The position numbers were made by a program, and so were the translations under genes. This document shows, piece after piece, positions 1 to 6,692 of a stretch of 7,397 nucleotides of DNA. The first letter of the stretch is position 1; each line of letters opens with the position of its first letter. Below the pieces are notes generated by a model, which did no database searches, was not told the DNA's origin, and was given only the letters and a program-made list of their open reading frames with translations. This DNA is from an uncultured Clostridia bacterium (lineage in GTDB: Bacteria > Bacillota > Clostridia > TANB77 > CAG-508). The DNA lies in NCBI GenBank assembly GCA_948663505.1, contig CAPNAQ010000088.1, positions 1 through 7,397 on the forward strand, read 5' to 3'.

Positions 1-55
1 TGGCAGACGAAAAATTCGAAGAATTTTTAGGATGACGATGAACGAGCGAAGCGAA
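1..55. repeat. 55-bp direct repeat, copy 1
   Basis: This copy is identical to positions 76-130, with a 75-bp period and a 20-bp spacer (56-75). It contains a perfect inverted repeat: AAAAATTC at 10-17, loop GAA, GAATTTTT at 21-28. A second hairpin, CGAAGC at 47-52 with GCTTCG at 59-64, reaches into the spacer. By my count 23 of 55 bases are G or C, visibly more than in the genes that follow. The window starts at the first base of the copy, so the array may continue to the left. The +2 frame and two - strand frames stay open through both copies. The +3 frame ends at a TGA (33-35) after an acidic stretch reading ADEKFEEFLG, which could be the tail of an upstream protein. I cannot tell whether the unit is coding or intergenic. 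Confidence 0.9.
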
Positions 56-75
56 AAGGCTTCGGAGATAAGATT

Positions 76-130
76 TGGCAGACGAAAAATTCGAAGAATT
101 TTTAGGATGACGATGAACGAGCGAAGCGAA
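76..130. repeat. 55-bp direct repeat, copy 2, abutting the radC start signal
   Basis: This is an exact second copy of 1-55, including the AAAAATTC/GAATTTTT inverted repeat (85-92 and 96-103). Its end runs into a GCGAA-GCGAA-GTGAA pentamer series (121-135) and then into the AAAGGATG that serves radC. The GCTTCG arm that follows copy 1 is missing here, so copy 2 looks like the right-hand end of an array. The +2 frame that crosses both copies ends at the TGA at 140-142, seven bases before the radC TTG. Confidence 0.9.
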
Positions 131-133
131 GTG

Positions 134-139
134 AAAGGA
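134..139 (+). promoter_or_regulatory. Ribosome-binding site of radC, at the repeat edge
   Basis: AAAGGA ends nine bases before the TTG at 149, a normal distance. It lies directly after repeat copy 2 and overlaps the end of the open frame that crosses the repeats (TGA 140-142). It supports the TTG at 149 as the radC start, and no ATG start is available nearby in that frame. Confidence 0.65.
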
Positions 140-148
140 TGATTTAAT

Positions 149-871
149 TTGTCGTTAACAATAAAACAATTACCAGAGGCAGAAAGACCATATGAAAAAT
201 TAGAATTATATGGTGAAAAATATTTATCAAATGCAGAATTATTAGCAATAATAATAAAATCAGGAACAAAAGAAGAGACATCAGTTCAAATTGCACAAAG
301 AATATTAAATTTAAGTTATAATCCAAATTCAGGAGATTTAAGTTTTCTAAAAGATTTGAGTTTACAAGAATTAATGGAAATAAAGGGAATAGGAAGAGTT
401 AAGGCTATACAATTAAAAGCAATAGGTGAATTATCAATAAGAATATCTAGACCTTCAAATTATAAAAAGATAAAAATTTGTACAACAGAAGATATAGTTA
501 GTGTATTAAAAGAAGAAATGAAAAATGAAAAAAAAGAAATTGTAAAATTAGTTTTATTAAATGTAAAATTGGAAATATTAAAAATAGTAGATGTGGCACA
601 TGGAGGAGTAAATTCTGCAAATGTAAAGCAAAGTGAAATTATATCAGAAGCATTAAAGTCAAATTCGCCAAATATGATAGTAGTTCATAATCATCCATCA
701 GGAGATCCAACACCAAGTAATGCAGATATTAATTTTACAGATATATTATATAATGAAGCAAAAAAGTTTAATATTGAATTAATTGATCATGTGATAATTG
801 CAGGAAATAATTACAAAAGTATATATGAAGAATTAAGAAAAAAGATAAAAAGACTAAAGAAAACATATTAA
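149..871 (+). CDS. radC: RadC family protein (JAB/MPN-type, DUF2466/UPF0758)
   Basis: The 240-residue product matches the usual RadC length. The N-terminal part contains a helix-hairpin-helix-like stretch (about 74-95, with MEIKGIGRVKAIQLKAIGE), normally a DNA-binding element. The C-terminal part is the JAB1/MPN-like domain with the RadC signature HNHPSGDPTPSNAD at residues 180-193, whose His, His and Asp are the predicted metal ligands. RadC was once linked to DNA repair, but its biochemical role remains unsettled, so a repair or recombination function should not be assumed. The start is a TTG preceded by AAAGGA. The gene is complete. It lies 88 bases upstream of mreB, a common neighbourhood in Firmicutes where maf-radC-mreBCD order is frequent; maf is not visible here because the window begins too close. 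Confidence 0.95.
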   Translation: MSLTIKQLPEAERPYEKLELYGEKYLSNAELLAIIIKSGTKEETSVQIAQRILNLSYNPNSGDLSFLKDLSLQELMEIKGIGRVKAIQLKAIGELSIRISRPSNYKKIKICTTEDIVSVLKEEMKNEKKEIVKLVLLNVKLEILKIVDVAHGGVNSANVKQSEIISEALKSNSPNMIVVHNHPSGDPTPSNADINFTDILYNEAKKFNIELIDHVIIAGNNYKSIYEELRKKIKRLKKTY

Positions 872-901
872 AATTAATTATTTATATGTGATTTGCGTAT
901 T

Positions 902-920
902 AAAAGTCTAAAAGATTTTT
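902..920 (+). terminator. Weak AU-rich hairpin between radC and mreB
   Basis: AAAAGTCT (902-909), loop AAA, AGATTTTT (913-920) can form an 8-bp stem with one G-T wobble, followed by one more T. The T-run forms part of the stem and does not follow a GC-rich one, so this is at best a leaky terminator or attenuator, or a chance structure. It is the only terminator-like element I see in the 88-base radC-mreB gap. I did not find a convincing -35/-10 pair in the same gap. Confidence 0.2.
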
Positions 921-941
921 TATATGATGATGAACAAATAG

Positions 942-947
942 AAAGGA
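942..947 (+). promoter_or_regulatory. Ribosome-binding site deciding the mreB start
   Basis: AAAGGA touches the in-frame ATG at 948 with no spacer, so that ATG cannot use it. The GTG at 960 lies 12 bases downstream, slightly long but workable. Starting there gives MKFFTFGSKDIGIDLG, which resembles the normal MreB N-terminus. Confidence 0.6.
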
Positions 948-959
948 ATGATATTTACA

Positions 960-1991
960 GTGAAATTTTTTACATTTGGTTCAAAAGATATTGGTATAGA
1001 TTTAGGGACAGCTAATATATTAGTAACAGTGAAAGGCAAAGGAATAGTATTAAAAGAGCCTTCAGTAGTTGCAATAGATAAAAAAGCAGGAAATATATTA
1101 GCAACAGGAAATGAAGCGAAAGAAATGTTAGGAAGAACACCAGAACAAATTAAAGCTGTGAGGCCATTAAAAGATGGAGTTATTGCAGATTTTACAGCAA
1201 CTCAATTAATGTTAAAAAATATAATAGGAAAAGTTGAAAAAAGATATAATGTAGGAAGACCTAGAGTTGTAGTTGGTGTACCATCAGGAATAACAGAAGT
1301 TGAAGAAAGAGCAGTAGAAGAATCTGTAATGCAGGCAGGAGCAAAAGAAGTTTATTTAATTGAGGAACCAATGGCAGCTGCTATAGGAGCTAGTTTAGAT
1401 GTAGCTGAACCAAGTGGAAATATTATTGTTGATATAGGTGGAGGAACAACAGAAGTTGCAGTTATTTCATTAGGAGGAATAGTTATTAGCCATTCTTTGC
1501 GAGTTGCAGGTGATGAATTAGATAATGATATAGTAAATTATGTAAAAAAAGAAATGAATTTAGCAATAGGAGAAACAACCGCAGAGCAAATTAAAATGCA
1601 AATTGGTTGTGCATTGCCACTAATGTCAGAATTACAAATGGAGATAAGAGGTAGAGACTTAACAGATGGATTGCCTAGAAATGAAACAATTACTTCTGTT
1701 CAAGTTGAAGAAGCAATAAGAGAATCTATAGCAAAAATAATAGACATTGTAAAGGTAACTCTTGAAAAAACACCACCAGAGTTATCATCAGATATAATGG
1801 AAAAAGGTATTGTTCTTGCAGGTGGAGGTGCTTTGATTAAAAATTTAGACAAATTATTAAGTATGGAGACTGGCATGCCTGTATATATAGCAGAGGAACC
1901 ATTAGATTGCGTTGTAAGGGGAACTGGAAAGACATTAGAAGATTTGGAAAGATTGAAAACTGTATTAATTAATTCTAGAAAAAGAAGATAA
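960..1991 (+). CDS. mreB: Rod shape-determining protein MreB (bacterial actin)
   Basis: MreB is an actin-fold ATPase that forms short membrane-bound filaments and guides the elongation machinery around the cell cylinder. With the GTG start the product is 343 residues, the normal family length. The actin-superfamily nucleotide-binding motifs are all present: phosphate-1 DIGIDLGTAN (about 10-19), phosphate-2 IIVDIGGGTTEVAV (about 155-168), and the adenosine motif GIVLAGGGALIKNL (about 283-296). The conserved EEPMAAAIGA segment lies near 135-144. An in-frame ATG at 948 would add four residues, but it directly abuts the Shine-Dalgarno, so I prefer GTG 960. mreC and mreD follow, the classic order. 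Mbl or MreBH paralogs are possible in principle, but placement directly before mreC favours MreB. The gene is complete, with no missing key residues seen. Confidence 0.97.
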   Translation: MKFFTFGSKDIGIDLGTANILVTVKGKGIVLKEPSVVAIDKKAGNILATGNEAKEMLGRTPEQIKAVRPLKDGVIADFTATQLMLKNIIGKVEKRYNVGRPRVVVGVPSGITEVEERAVEESVMQAGAKEVYLIEEPMAAAIGASLDVAEPSGNIIVDIGGGTTEVAVISLGGIVISHSLRVAGDELDNDIVNYVKKEMNLAIGETTAEQIKMQIGCALPLMSELQMEIRGRDLTDGLPRNETITSVQVEEAIRESIAKIIDIVKVTLEKTPPELSSDIMEKGIVLAGGGALIKNLDKLLSMETGMPVYIAEEPLDCVVRGTGKTLEDLERLKTVLINSRKRR

Positions 1992-2013
1992 AAAATTAAT
2001 TATTATCAGATTT

Positions 2014-2021
2014 AGAGAGGG
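2014..2021 (+). promoter_or_regulatory. Ribosome-binding site deciding the mreC start
   Basis: AGAGAGGG ends immediately before the in-frame TTG at 2022 but nine bases before the second in-frame TTG at 2031. A further GGAG at 2024-2027 lies just ahead of 2031. Spacing therefore favours the 2031 start, three codons shorter than the longest frame. Confidence 0.5.
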
Positions 2022-2030
2022 TTGGAGAAG

Positions 2031-2846
2031 TTGTATAAAAATAAAAAGAATGGAGTATGGGGAATTGTTATTACAATAGTTTGCTTAATATTAATAGTTA
2101 TATTATCAAATAAAGAATCTAATATATCTTTTTTTGAAAATATAGCTAATAAATTAGTAATGCCAGTTCAAAATGGATTAACATATTTAAAAAATAAAGT
2201 TAGTGGAAATTCAGCTTTTTTTACAGACATTAGCAATTTAAAAACAGAAAATCAAAACTTAAAACAGAAAAATAGTGAATTAGAACAATCTTTGAGAGAA
2301 TTAGAAAATATTAAATCTGAAAATGAGACATTAAAAGAATATTTAGGATTAACTGAAAAGTATGGCGAATATACAACAATTCCTGGTTATGTAATAGATA
2401 AAGATATAAGTAATTATTCTAAGACTATTATAATAAATATAGGATCAGATGATGGCGTACAACAAAATATGACTGTTATTGCTGATGAAGGGCTAGTTGG
2501 ACATGTTGTTTCTGTTACTAAAAATACTGCTAAAGTAAGAACAATAATAGATACATCTAGTTCAGTTAGCTGTTTAATGAGTACAGATAAAAATAGTGTT
2601 GTTTGCAAAGGTACCCTTGACAGTAATACTCAATTAAAAGCAATGTATATTGCTACAGAAACAGACATTATTCAAGGGGATAGTGTTGATACATCAGGTT
2701 TAGGTGGAATATATCCAAAGGGAATTCATGTTGGTACAATTAAAAAAATTGTTACAACTAAAAATATAACTGATAGATATGCTATAATTGATACAGCTGT
2801 TGACTTTTCAAAATTAAATACAGTTTTAGTAATAAAAAATAATTAA
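2031..2846 (+). CDS. mreC: Rod shape-determining protein MreC
   Basis: MreC is a bitopic membrane protein whose extracytoplasmic part links MreB/MreD to the penicillin-binding proteins and is thought to activate PBP2. The 271-residue product (274 from the alternative TTG at 2022) has the standard layout. A short basic N-terminus (KNKKN) is followed by one transmembrane helix (about 8-26, GIVITIVCLILIVIL), and then a coiled coil (about 65-105) rich in Leu, Glu, Lys and Asn. The C-terminal beta domain holds the family signatures INIGSDDGVQQNMTVI, DEGLVGHV and GGIYPKGIHVGTI. The gene begins 39 bases after mreB. Its TAA stop overlaps the Shine-Dalgarno of mreD, which points to translational linkage. 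The gene is complete. Confidence 0.95.
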   Translation: MYKNKKNGVWGIVITIVCLILIVILSNKESNISFFENIANKLVMPVQNGLTYLKNKVSGNSAFFTDISNLKTENQNLKQKNSELEQSLRELENIKSENETLKEYLGLTEKYGEYTTIPGYVIDKDISNYSKTIIINIGSDDGVQQNMTVIADEGLVGHVVSVTKNTAKVRTIIDTSSSVSCLMSTDKNSVVCKGTLDSNTQLKAMYIATETDIIQGDSVDTSGLGGIYPKGIHVGTIKKIVTTKNITDRYAIIDTAVDFSKLNTVLVIKNN

Positions 2847-2859
2847 AGGAGGAATTGGA

Positions 2860-3393
2860 TTGAAAAAAGTAGTTATAAATTTAATTTTGGTAATAATTGC
2901 ATATATAATATTCTTTTTACAATCTAATTTCTTTAGTTGGTTTAATATAGCAGGGATAAAGCCAAATCTCTTTATTATATATATACTATTTATAGGACTG
3001 TTTGGAAATAGAGTAATAGGTGTAACATATGGAATAATAATAGGAGCAGTATTAGATATTATTTTTAATGAGAAAGTAGGAGCAAATTTAATAGGATTAT
3101 CTATAATTGGAATAATTGCAACAGTTTTTAATAAAAATTTTTCTAAAGATAGTAGAATAACAATAATGTTTATGGTATTTGGAAGTACAGTTTTATTTGA
3201 AGTTACATCATATTTTATTAACTATATTTTATTTTCAATTAATATAGAATTAGTGAGTTTTATAAAGATTCTAGTGATTGAAGTAATTTATAATATACTA
3301 ATTACAATAATAATTTATCCATTAATACAAAAGTTTGGTTATTATATTGAGAATGAATATAAAGAGAATAAAATTTTAACTAGGTATTTTTAA
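2860..3393 (+). CDS. mreD: Rod shape-determining protein MreD
   Basis: MreD is a small polytopic membrane protein of the elongation complex that associates with MreC. The 177-residue product is almost wholly hydrophobic, with about five to six predicted membrane segments (near 5-22, 34-48, 50-68, 75-91, 103-124 and 133-157). The family pattern is seen in IKPNLFIIYILFIGLFGNR (about 33-51), the following GIIIGAVLDI, and a C-terminal YNILITIIIYPLIQK. The identification rests on this pattern plus position directly after mreC, since MreD sequences diverge widely. The start is a TTG with an excellent AAAGGAGG (2845-2852) seven bases upstream; that site overlaps the mreC stop codon. The gap to mreC is only 13 bases. 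Confidence 0.93.
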   Translation: MKKVVINLILVIIAYIIFFLQSNFFSWFNIAGIKPNLFIIYILFIGLFGNRVIGVTYGIIIGAVLDIIFNEKVGANLIGLSIIGIIATVFNKNFSKDSRITIMFMVFGSTVLFEVTSYFINYILFSINIELVSFIKILVIEVIYNILITIIIYPLIQKFGYYIENEYKENKILTRYF

Positions 3394-3440
3394 AATTAAA
3401 TATAAGTTTTAATATAAAAGATTATATTGGAGGTGAGGTT

Positions 3441-5558
3441 TTGGCAAAAAAGAAAATAAATAAAAGAAATATTAATTTAAGATATAATATAATAACAATT
3501 TTTACATATGTTATTGGAGTAATACTTATAGTGCAATTATTTAATCTTCAAATAGTACATGGAGCAGAGTATAGGGAACAGTCTAATACAAGACTTACAA
3601 GGGAAAGTATATTAGAACCTGCAAGAGGAGAAATATTAGATAGATCAGGAAATACATTAGTAACATCAGGACAAAGGTTTAATATGGAATTATATAAAAG
3701 TAAAATAGATACAAATACATTAAATGATTCAATTTTAAGAATAGTAAATGTATTAGAAAAATATAATGTTAAATACAAAGATGACTTCCCAGTAAAAATA
3801 AATCCATTTGAATTTACATTGTCCAATGAAAGTAGTGTAAACTGGAAGAAAAATAATAATATGGATGAGAATGCGACAGCAGAAGAAGTTTTTTATAAAT
3901 TTAAAAATAAATACAAGATACAAAATATAGATATTGAAGAAACAAGAAAAATAATATCAATTAGGTATGCAATAACTAGAGAAGGATACAGTAGTACCAA
4001 ATCACTTATTATAGCAGAAGATATACCAAGAGAAGCTGTTGCAGAATTTACTGAAAATAGTGATGAATTCCCAGGTGTAAATATATCTGTACAACCTGTG
4101 AGAAAATATACACAAGGAACTTTAGCATCACATATATTAGGGTATGCAACTAAAATTAGTGATACAGAATATGAAAGCAGAAAAGAAAAATATAGTCAAA
4201 ATGATATTATTGGAAAAACAGGAATAGAGTTTGTTTTTGAAGAGTATTTAAAAGGTCAAAAAGGTATAAAACAAATAGATATGGCAGTAGATGGAACAAT
4301 CACTGCTGAAGTAATAGAGGAAGAGGCAATAGCAGGTTCAAATGTTATTTTAACAATAGATTCGAAATTACAACAAATTGCAGAAAAAGCATTAGCTACA
4401 AATATAGAGAAAATTAGAAATGGGGGATTTGGAAAATCATATGATGCACAAGGTGGATCTTGTGTAGTTATGAATGTAAGAACAGGAGAAGTTTTAGCAA
4501 TGGTAAGCTATCCAGATTATAATCCACAATCATTTGCAAATGGAATTAGCACAGAAGAATGGAATAATTATTCAACAAATAAAGCGCATCCATTATTGAA
4601 TAAAACTATACAAAGTGCATATGAACCAGGTTCTATATTTAAAATGATAACAGCAATTGCAGGTCTAGAGTCAGGAAATATAACATTAACAGAAAGAATA
4701 AATGATACAGGAATATATAAAAAATATGGTGCTGAATGGAAATGTTGGTATTATACAGATTATCATAGAGGTCATGGGCCATTAAATGTTGTAGGTGCAA
4801 TAGAAAAATCATGTAATTTCTTCTTTTATGAAACCGCAGATAGGATGGGAATAGATACATTAGATAAATATGCAAAATATTTTGGTTTGGGAACGAAGAC
4901 AGGAGTCGAACTTACAGGTGAAGTTTCAGGGATAATAGCAAGCAAAAAATATGCTGAATCTATTGGACAAACATGGAACCCAGGAGATACAATAAATGCT
5001 GCTATAGGACAAGGTTATAACAAATTTACACCATTACAGATGGCAAAATATACAAGCATTATTGCAAATGGTGGAAACAAAATTGATGTAAGTATTTTGA
5101 AATCAATACAAAATCCAGATGGTAGTGAAGTTTCAAGAGAGGATATAGATAAATTTGTAAATGATAAATTAAATATATCACAGGAACAACAAGAAGATAT
5201 AACTTTAAATCATGATTATATAAATACTGTTAAGCAAGGAATGAAGTCAGTTACAAGTGATCAGTCAGGAACAGCTTATGTTAGATTTAGAGATTTTGAT
5301 ATTGAAGTTGGAGGAAAAACAGGTTCTGCAGAAGCTGGAAAAGATGCAAATAATAATGATATTGTTAATGCTTGGTTCTCAGCATTTGCACCATATGATA
5401 ATCCTGAAATTGCTGTTGTTGTTATGGTTGAAAATGGAGGTCATGGTAATTATACAGCAGAGGCAGTAAGAGATATTATGGCAGAATATTTTGGAATGAA
5501 TACTCAAAATGTTGTTGAAGATTTATCGGCTACTGCATATACAGAAAGTTTTAGATAA
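3441..5558 (+). CDS. mrdA: Penicillin-binding protein 2 (elongation transpeptidase)
   Basis: This is a class B PBP, a membrane-anchored DD-transpeptidase that cross-links peptidoglycan during side-wall synthesis and usually works with the RodA glycosyltransferase. The product has 705 residues. A basic N-terminus is followed by one transmembrane anchor (about 15-36). The PBP dimerisation/pedestal domain starts with LEPARGEILDRSGN (59-71) and runs to about 290. The transpeptidase domain covers about 335-685 with the three penicilloyl-serine motifs: SxxK as S398-I-F-K401 in EPGSIFK, SxN as S457-C-N459, and KTG at 626-628 in GGKTGSAE. The CW and GHGPLNVVGAIEKSCNFFFYE stretch (435-463) is of PBP2 type. 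The start is a TTG seven bases after GGAGG (3429-3433). It directly follows mreD, which supports PBP2 over the division PBP (FtsI/PBP3) or SpoVD. No PASTA domains are present. rodA is not in the window. Confidence 0.93.
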   Translation: MAKKKINKRNINLRYNIITIFTYVIGVILIVQLFNLQIVHGAEYREQSNTRLTRESILEPARGEILDRSGNTLVTSGQRFNMELYKSKIDTNTLNDSILRIVNVLEKYNVKYKDDFPVKINPFEFTLSNESSVNWKKNNNMDENATAEEVFYKFKNKYKIQNIDIEETRKIISIRYAITREGYSSTKSLIIAEDIPREAVAEFTENSDEFPGVNISVQPVRKYTQGTLASHILGYATKISDTEYESRKEKYSQNDIIGKTGIEFVFEEYLKGQKGIKQIDMAVDGTITAEVIEEEAIAGSNVILTIDSKLQQIAEKALATNIEKIRNGGFGKSYDAQGGSCVVMNVRTGEVLAMVSYPDYNPQSFANGISTEEWNNYSTNKAHPLLNKTIQSAYEPGSIFKMITAIAGLESGNITLTERINDTGIYKKYGAEWKCWYYTDYHRGHGPLNVVGAIEKSCNFFFYETADRMGIDTLDKYAKYFGLGTKTGVELTGEVSGIIASKKYAESIGQTWNPGDTINAAIGQGYNKFTPLQMAKYTSIIANGGNKIDVSILKSIQNPDGSEVSREDIDKFVNDKLNISQEQQEDITLNHDYINTVKQGMKSVTSDQSGTAYVRFRDFDIEVGGKTGSAEAGKDANNNDIVNAWFSAFAPYDNPEIAVVVMVENGGHGNYTAEAVRDIMAEYFGMNTQNVVEDLSATAYTESFR

Positions 5559-5568
5559 AAAAGAAAAT

Positions 5569-5573
5569 GGAGG
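5569..5573 (+). promoter_or_regulatory. Ribosome-binding site deciding the minC start
   Basis: GGAGG overlaps the in-frame ATG at 5567, so it cannot serve that codon. It lies eight bases upstream of the in-frame TTG at 5582. The sequence ahead of ATG 5567 is only an A-rich run without a Shine-Dalgarno. This places the start at TTG 5582. Confidence 0.75.
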
Positions 5574-5581
5574 ATGTTAAA

Positions 5582-6193
5582 TTGAAAGATAATATTTATA
5601 TTTATTTAAAAAGAAATGAAATAATTATAAAAATACCAGAAGAGCTAGAACAGCAACAAATAATAAATTCATTAATAAAAAAATTGCCTGAATTAAAAAA
5701 TTTATATAAAAATGAAAAGACTCCAATAAAGGTTGTTGGAAAAATATTAAAAAATAAGGAAATTGACGAAATACAGAATTTGATTAAAGAAAAAATTGAT
5801 GTAGATATTGACTTTGATATGCCAAAAACTTTGGGGTTATCAAGTATTAGAAGAACATTTAATCAAGAAGTTGCAATATCAGAAACTAAATTTCATAGAG
5901 GTTCTTTAAGATCTGGACAAAAAATTGAAACTGAAGGAAGTATAGTTATAATTGGAGATGTAAATTCAGGAGCAGAAGTCATAGCATCAGATAATATTGT
6001 GGTAATGGGAAAGCTTAGGGGACTAGCTCATGCAGGTGCTAAAGGAAATAAAAATGCAATAATTGTAGCAGGAATTTTAGACACAGTTCAAATAAGAATT
6101 TCTAATGTAGTAAAAGAAATAGATAGAGATGAAGAAACTATGCATAAACAGGCATATGTTAGTATAATTGATGAAAATATTGCAATAGAATAA
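5582..6193 (+). CDS. minC: Septum site-determining protein MinC
   Basis: MinC blocks FtsZ assembly away from midcell and is brought to the membrane by MinD. From TTG 5582 the product is 203 residues; the ATG at 5567 would add five residues but lacks a usable Shine-Dalgarno. The N-terminal domain (about 1-80) is the variable FtsZ-inhibiting part. The C-terminal beta-helix domain (about 105-200) is highly characteristic: RSGQKIETEGSIVIIGDVN (about 110-128), then GAEVIASDNIVVMGKLRG and AHAGAKGN. The RSGQ motif, known in the family to contact MinD, is intact, so a MinD partner is expected elsewhere in the genome. The gene follows mrdA after 23 bases and is the last gene of the cluster. In many Firmicutes minD comes next, but here the next genes are on the opposite strand. 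Confidence 0.95.
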   Translation: MKDNIYIYLKRNEIIIKIPEELEQQQIINSLIKKLPELKNLYKNEKTPIKVVGKILKNKEIDEIQNLIKEKIDVDIDFDMPKTLGLSSIRRTFNQEVAISETKFHRGSLRSGQKIETEGSIVIIGDVNSGAEVIASDNIVVMGKLRGLAHAGAKGNKNAIIVAGILDTVQIRISNVVKEIDRDEETMHKQAYVSIIDENIAIE

Positions 6194-6274
6194 TTATGTG
6201 TAAGTATTTTTATTTAATAATAAAGCAAATAGAGTATTATAAAGTAATATAGAAAGCTTATAATTTACAATAAA

Positions 6275-6610
6275 TTAAGAGAAAAGAAGCATGAATAATA
6301 TAATATATAACATTTCATCATTGACATTTTCTTGATATAGAAAAAACAATAGACATAAAATAACTATATCATCAAAAAAGAGTTTTATTCCAAAGATTTC
6401 AAAAAGGGCTTGTTCAGAATTTATAGTACTACTATTGATTTTACGAGATTCTGTAGCAGTATTACTAGAAACATTTTCTCTAGTAGTACTGCTAATTTTC
6501 GTAGATAATGGTTGTGTGTTAGAATTATTGTTTATATAATTATTATATTTTGGATAATATCTATAATATGGATTATTATATGGATATCCAAAGTATGGAA
6601 ATCTAAACAT
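6275..6610 (-). CDS. Uncharacterised small protein with hydrophobic C-terminus
   Basis: I do not recognise a named family. The 111-residue product begins with a Tyr/Pro/Asn-rich segment (1-30, several Y-N and Y-P pairs). A Ser/Thr-rich linker follows (about 36-65). The C-terminal third (about 68-111) is highly hydrophobic, with the pattern FGIKLFFDDIVILCLLFFLY, a short polar ENVNDE turn, and LYIILFMLLF. This could be two short membrane helices forming a hairpin. A similar DD-plus-hydrophobic ending occurs, as I recall, in small uncharacterised clostridial proteins. The ATG start has AAAGGG seven bases upstream on the - strand, so it is probably translated. It lies downstream of the Asn-rich gene (gap of 82 bases) and converges with minC (gap of 81 bases, no clear terminator). 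No function can be assigned. Confidence 0.72.
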   Translation of the reverse strand: MFRFPYFGYPYNNPYYRYYPKYNNYINNNSNTQPLSTKISSTTRENVSSNTATESRKINSSTINSEQALFEIFGIKLFFDDIVILCLLFFLYQENVNDEMLYIILFMLLFS

Positions 6611-6692
6611 TTTTTTACCCTTTCTAATAAATAATGACTCATTGTGAACTCACTTTAAAATATATATCTTTTTTCTATAAAAGTTAATAGTT

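Noticed and set aside
1..130. CRISPR-like arrangement: two identical repeats separated by a 20-bp spacer
   Set aside because: The 55-bp repeat is too long and the spacer too short for a CRISPR array, only two copies are present, and no cas gene is in the window.
144..326. Open frame on the - strand opposite the start of radC
   Set aside because: It is antisense to a clear RadC coding region, and its Leu/Ile-rich product is what AT-rich coding DNA gives when read backwards.
5257..5469. 70-residue + frame within mrdA
   Set aside because: It overlaps the KTG region of the PBP2 transpeptidase in another frame, has no Shine-Dalgarno of note, and its composition is low-complexity Leu/Met.
6209..6250. 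AU-only hairpins between minC and the convergent gene, considered as a bidirectional terminator
   Set aside because: The stems (6209-6224 and 6234-6250) are six or seven weak pairs with no GC core and no following T-run on either strand.
6425..6490. 9-bp inverted repeat AGTACTACT / AGTAGTACT
   Set aside because: Both arms lie in Ser/Thr codons of the small - strand gene, 48 bases apart, and are explained by repeated AGT and ACT codons.
6630..6655. Palindromic ATGACTCAT and GTGAACTCAC in the gap between the two - strand genes
   Set aside because: These are short and imperfect, match no bacterial operator I can name, and have no T-run that would make a terminator.
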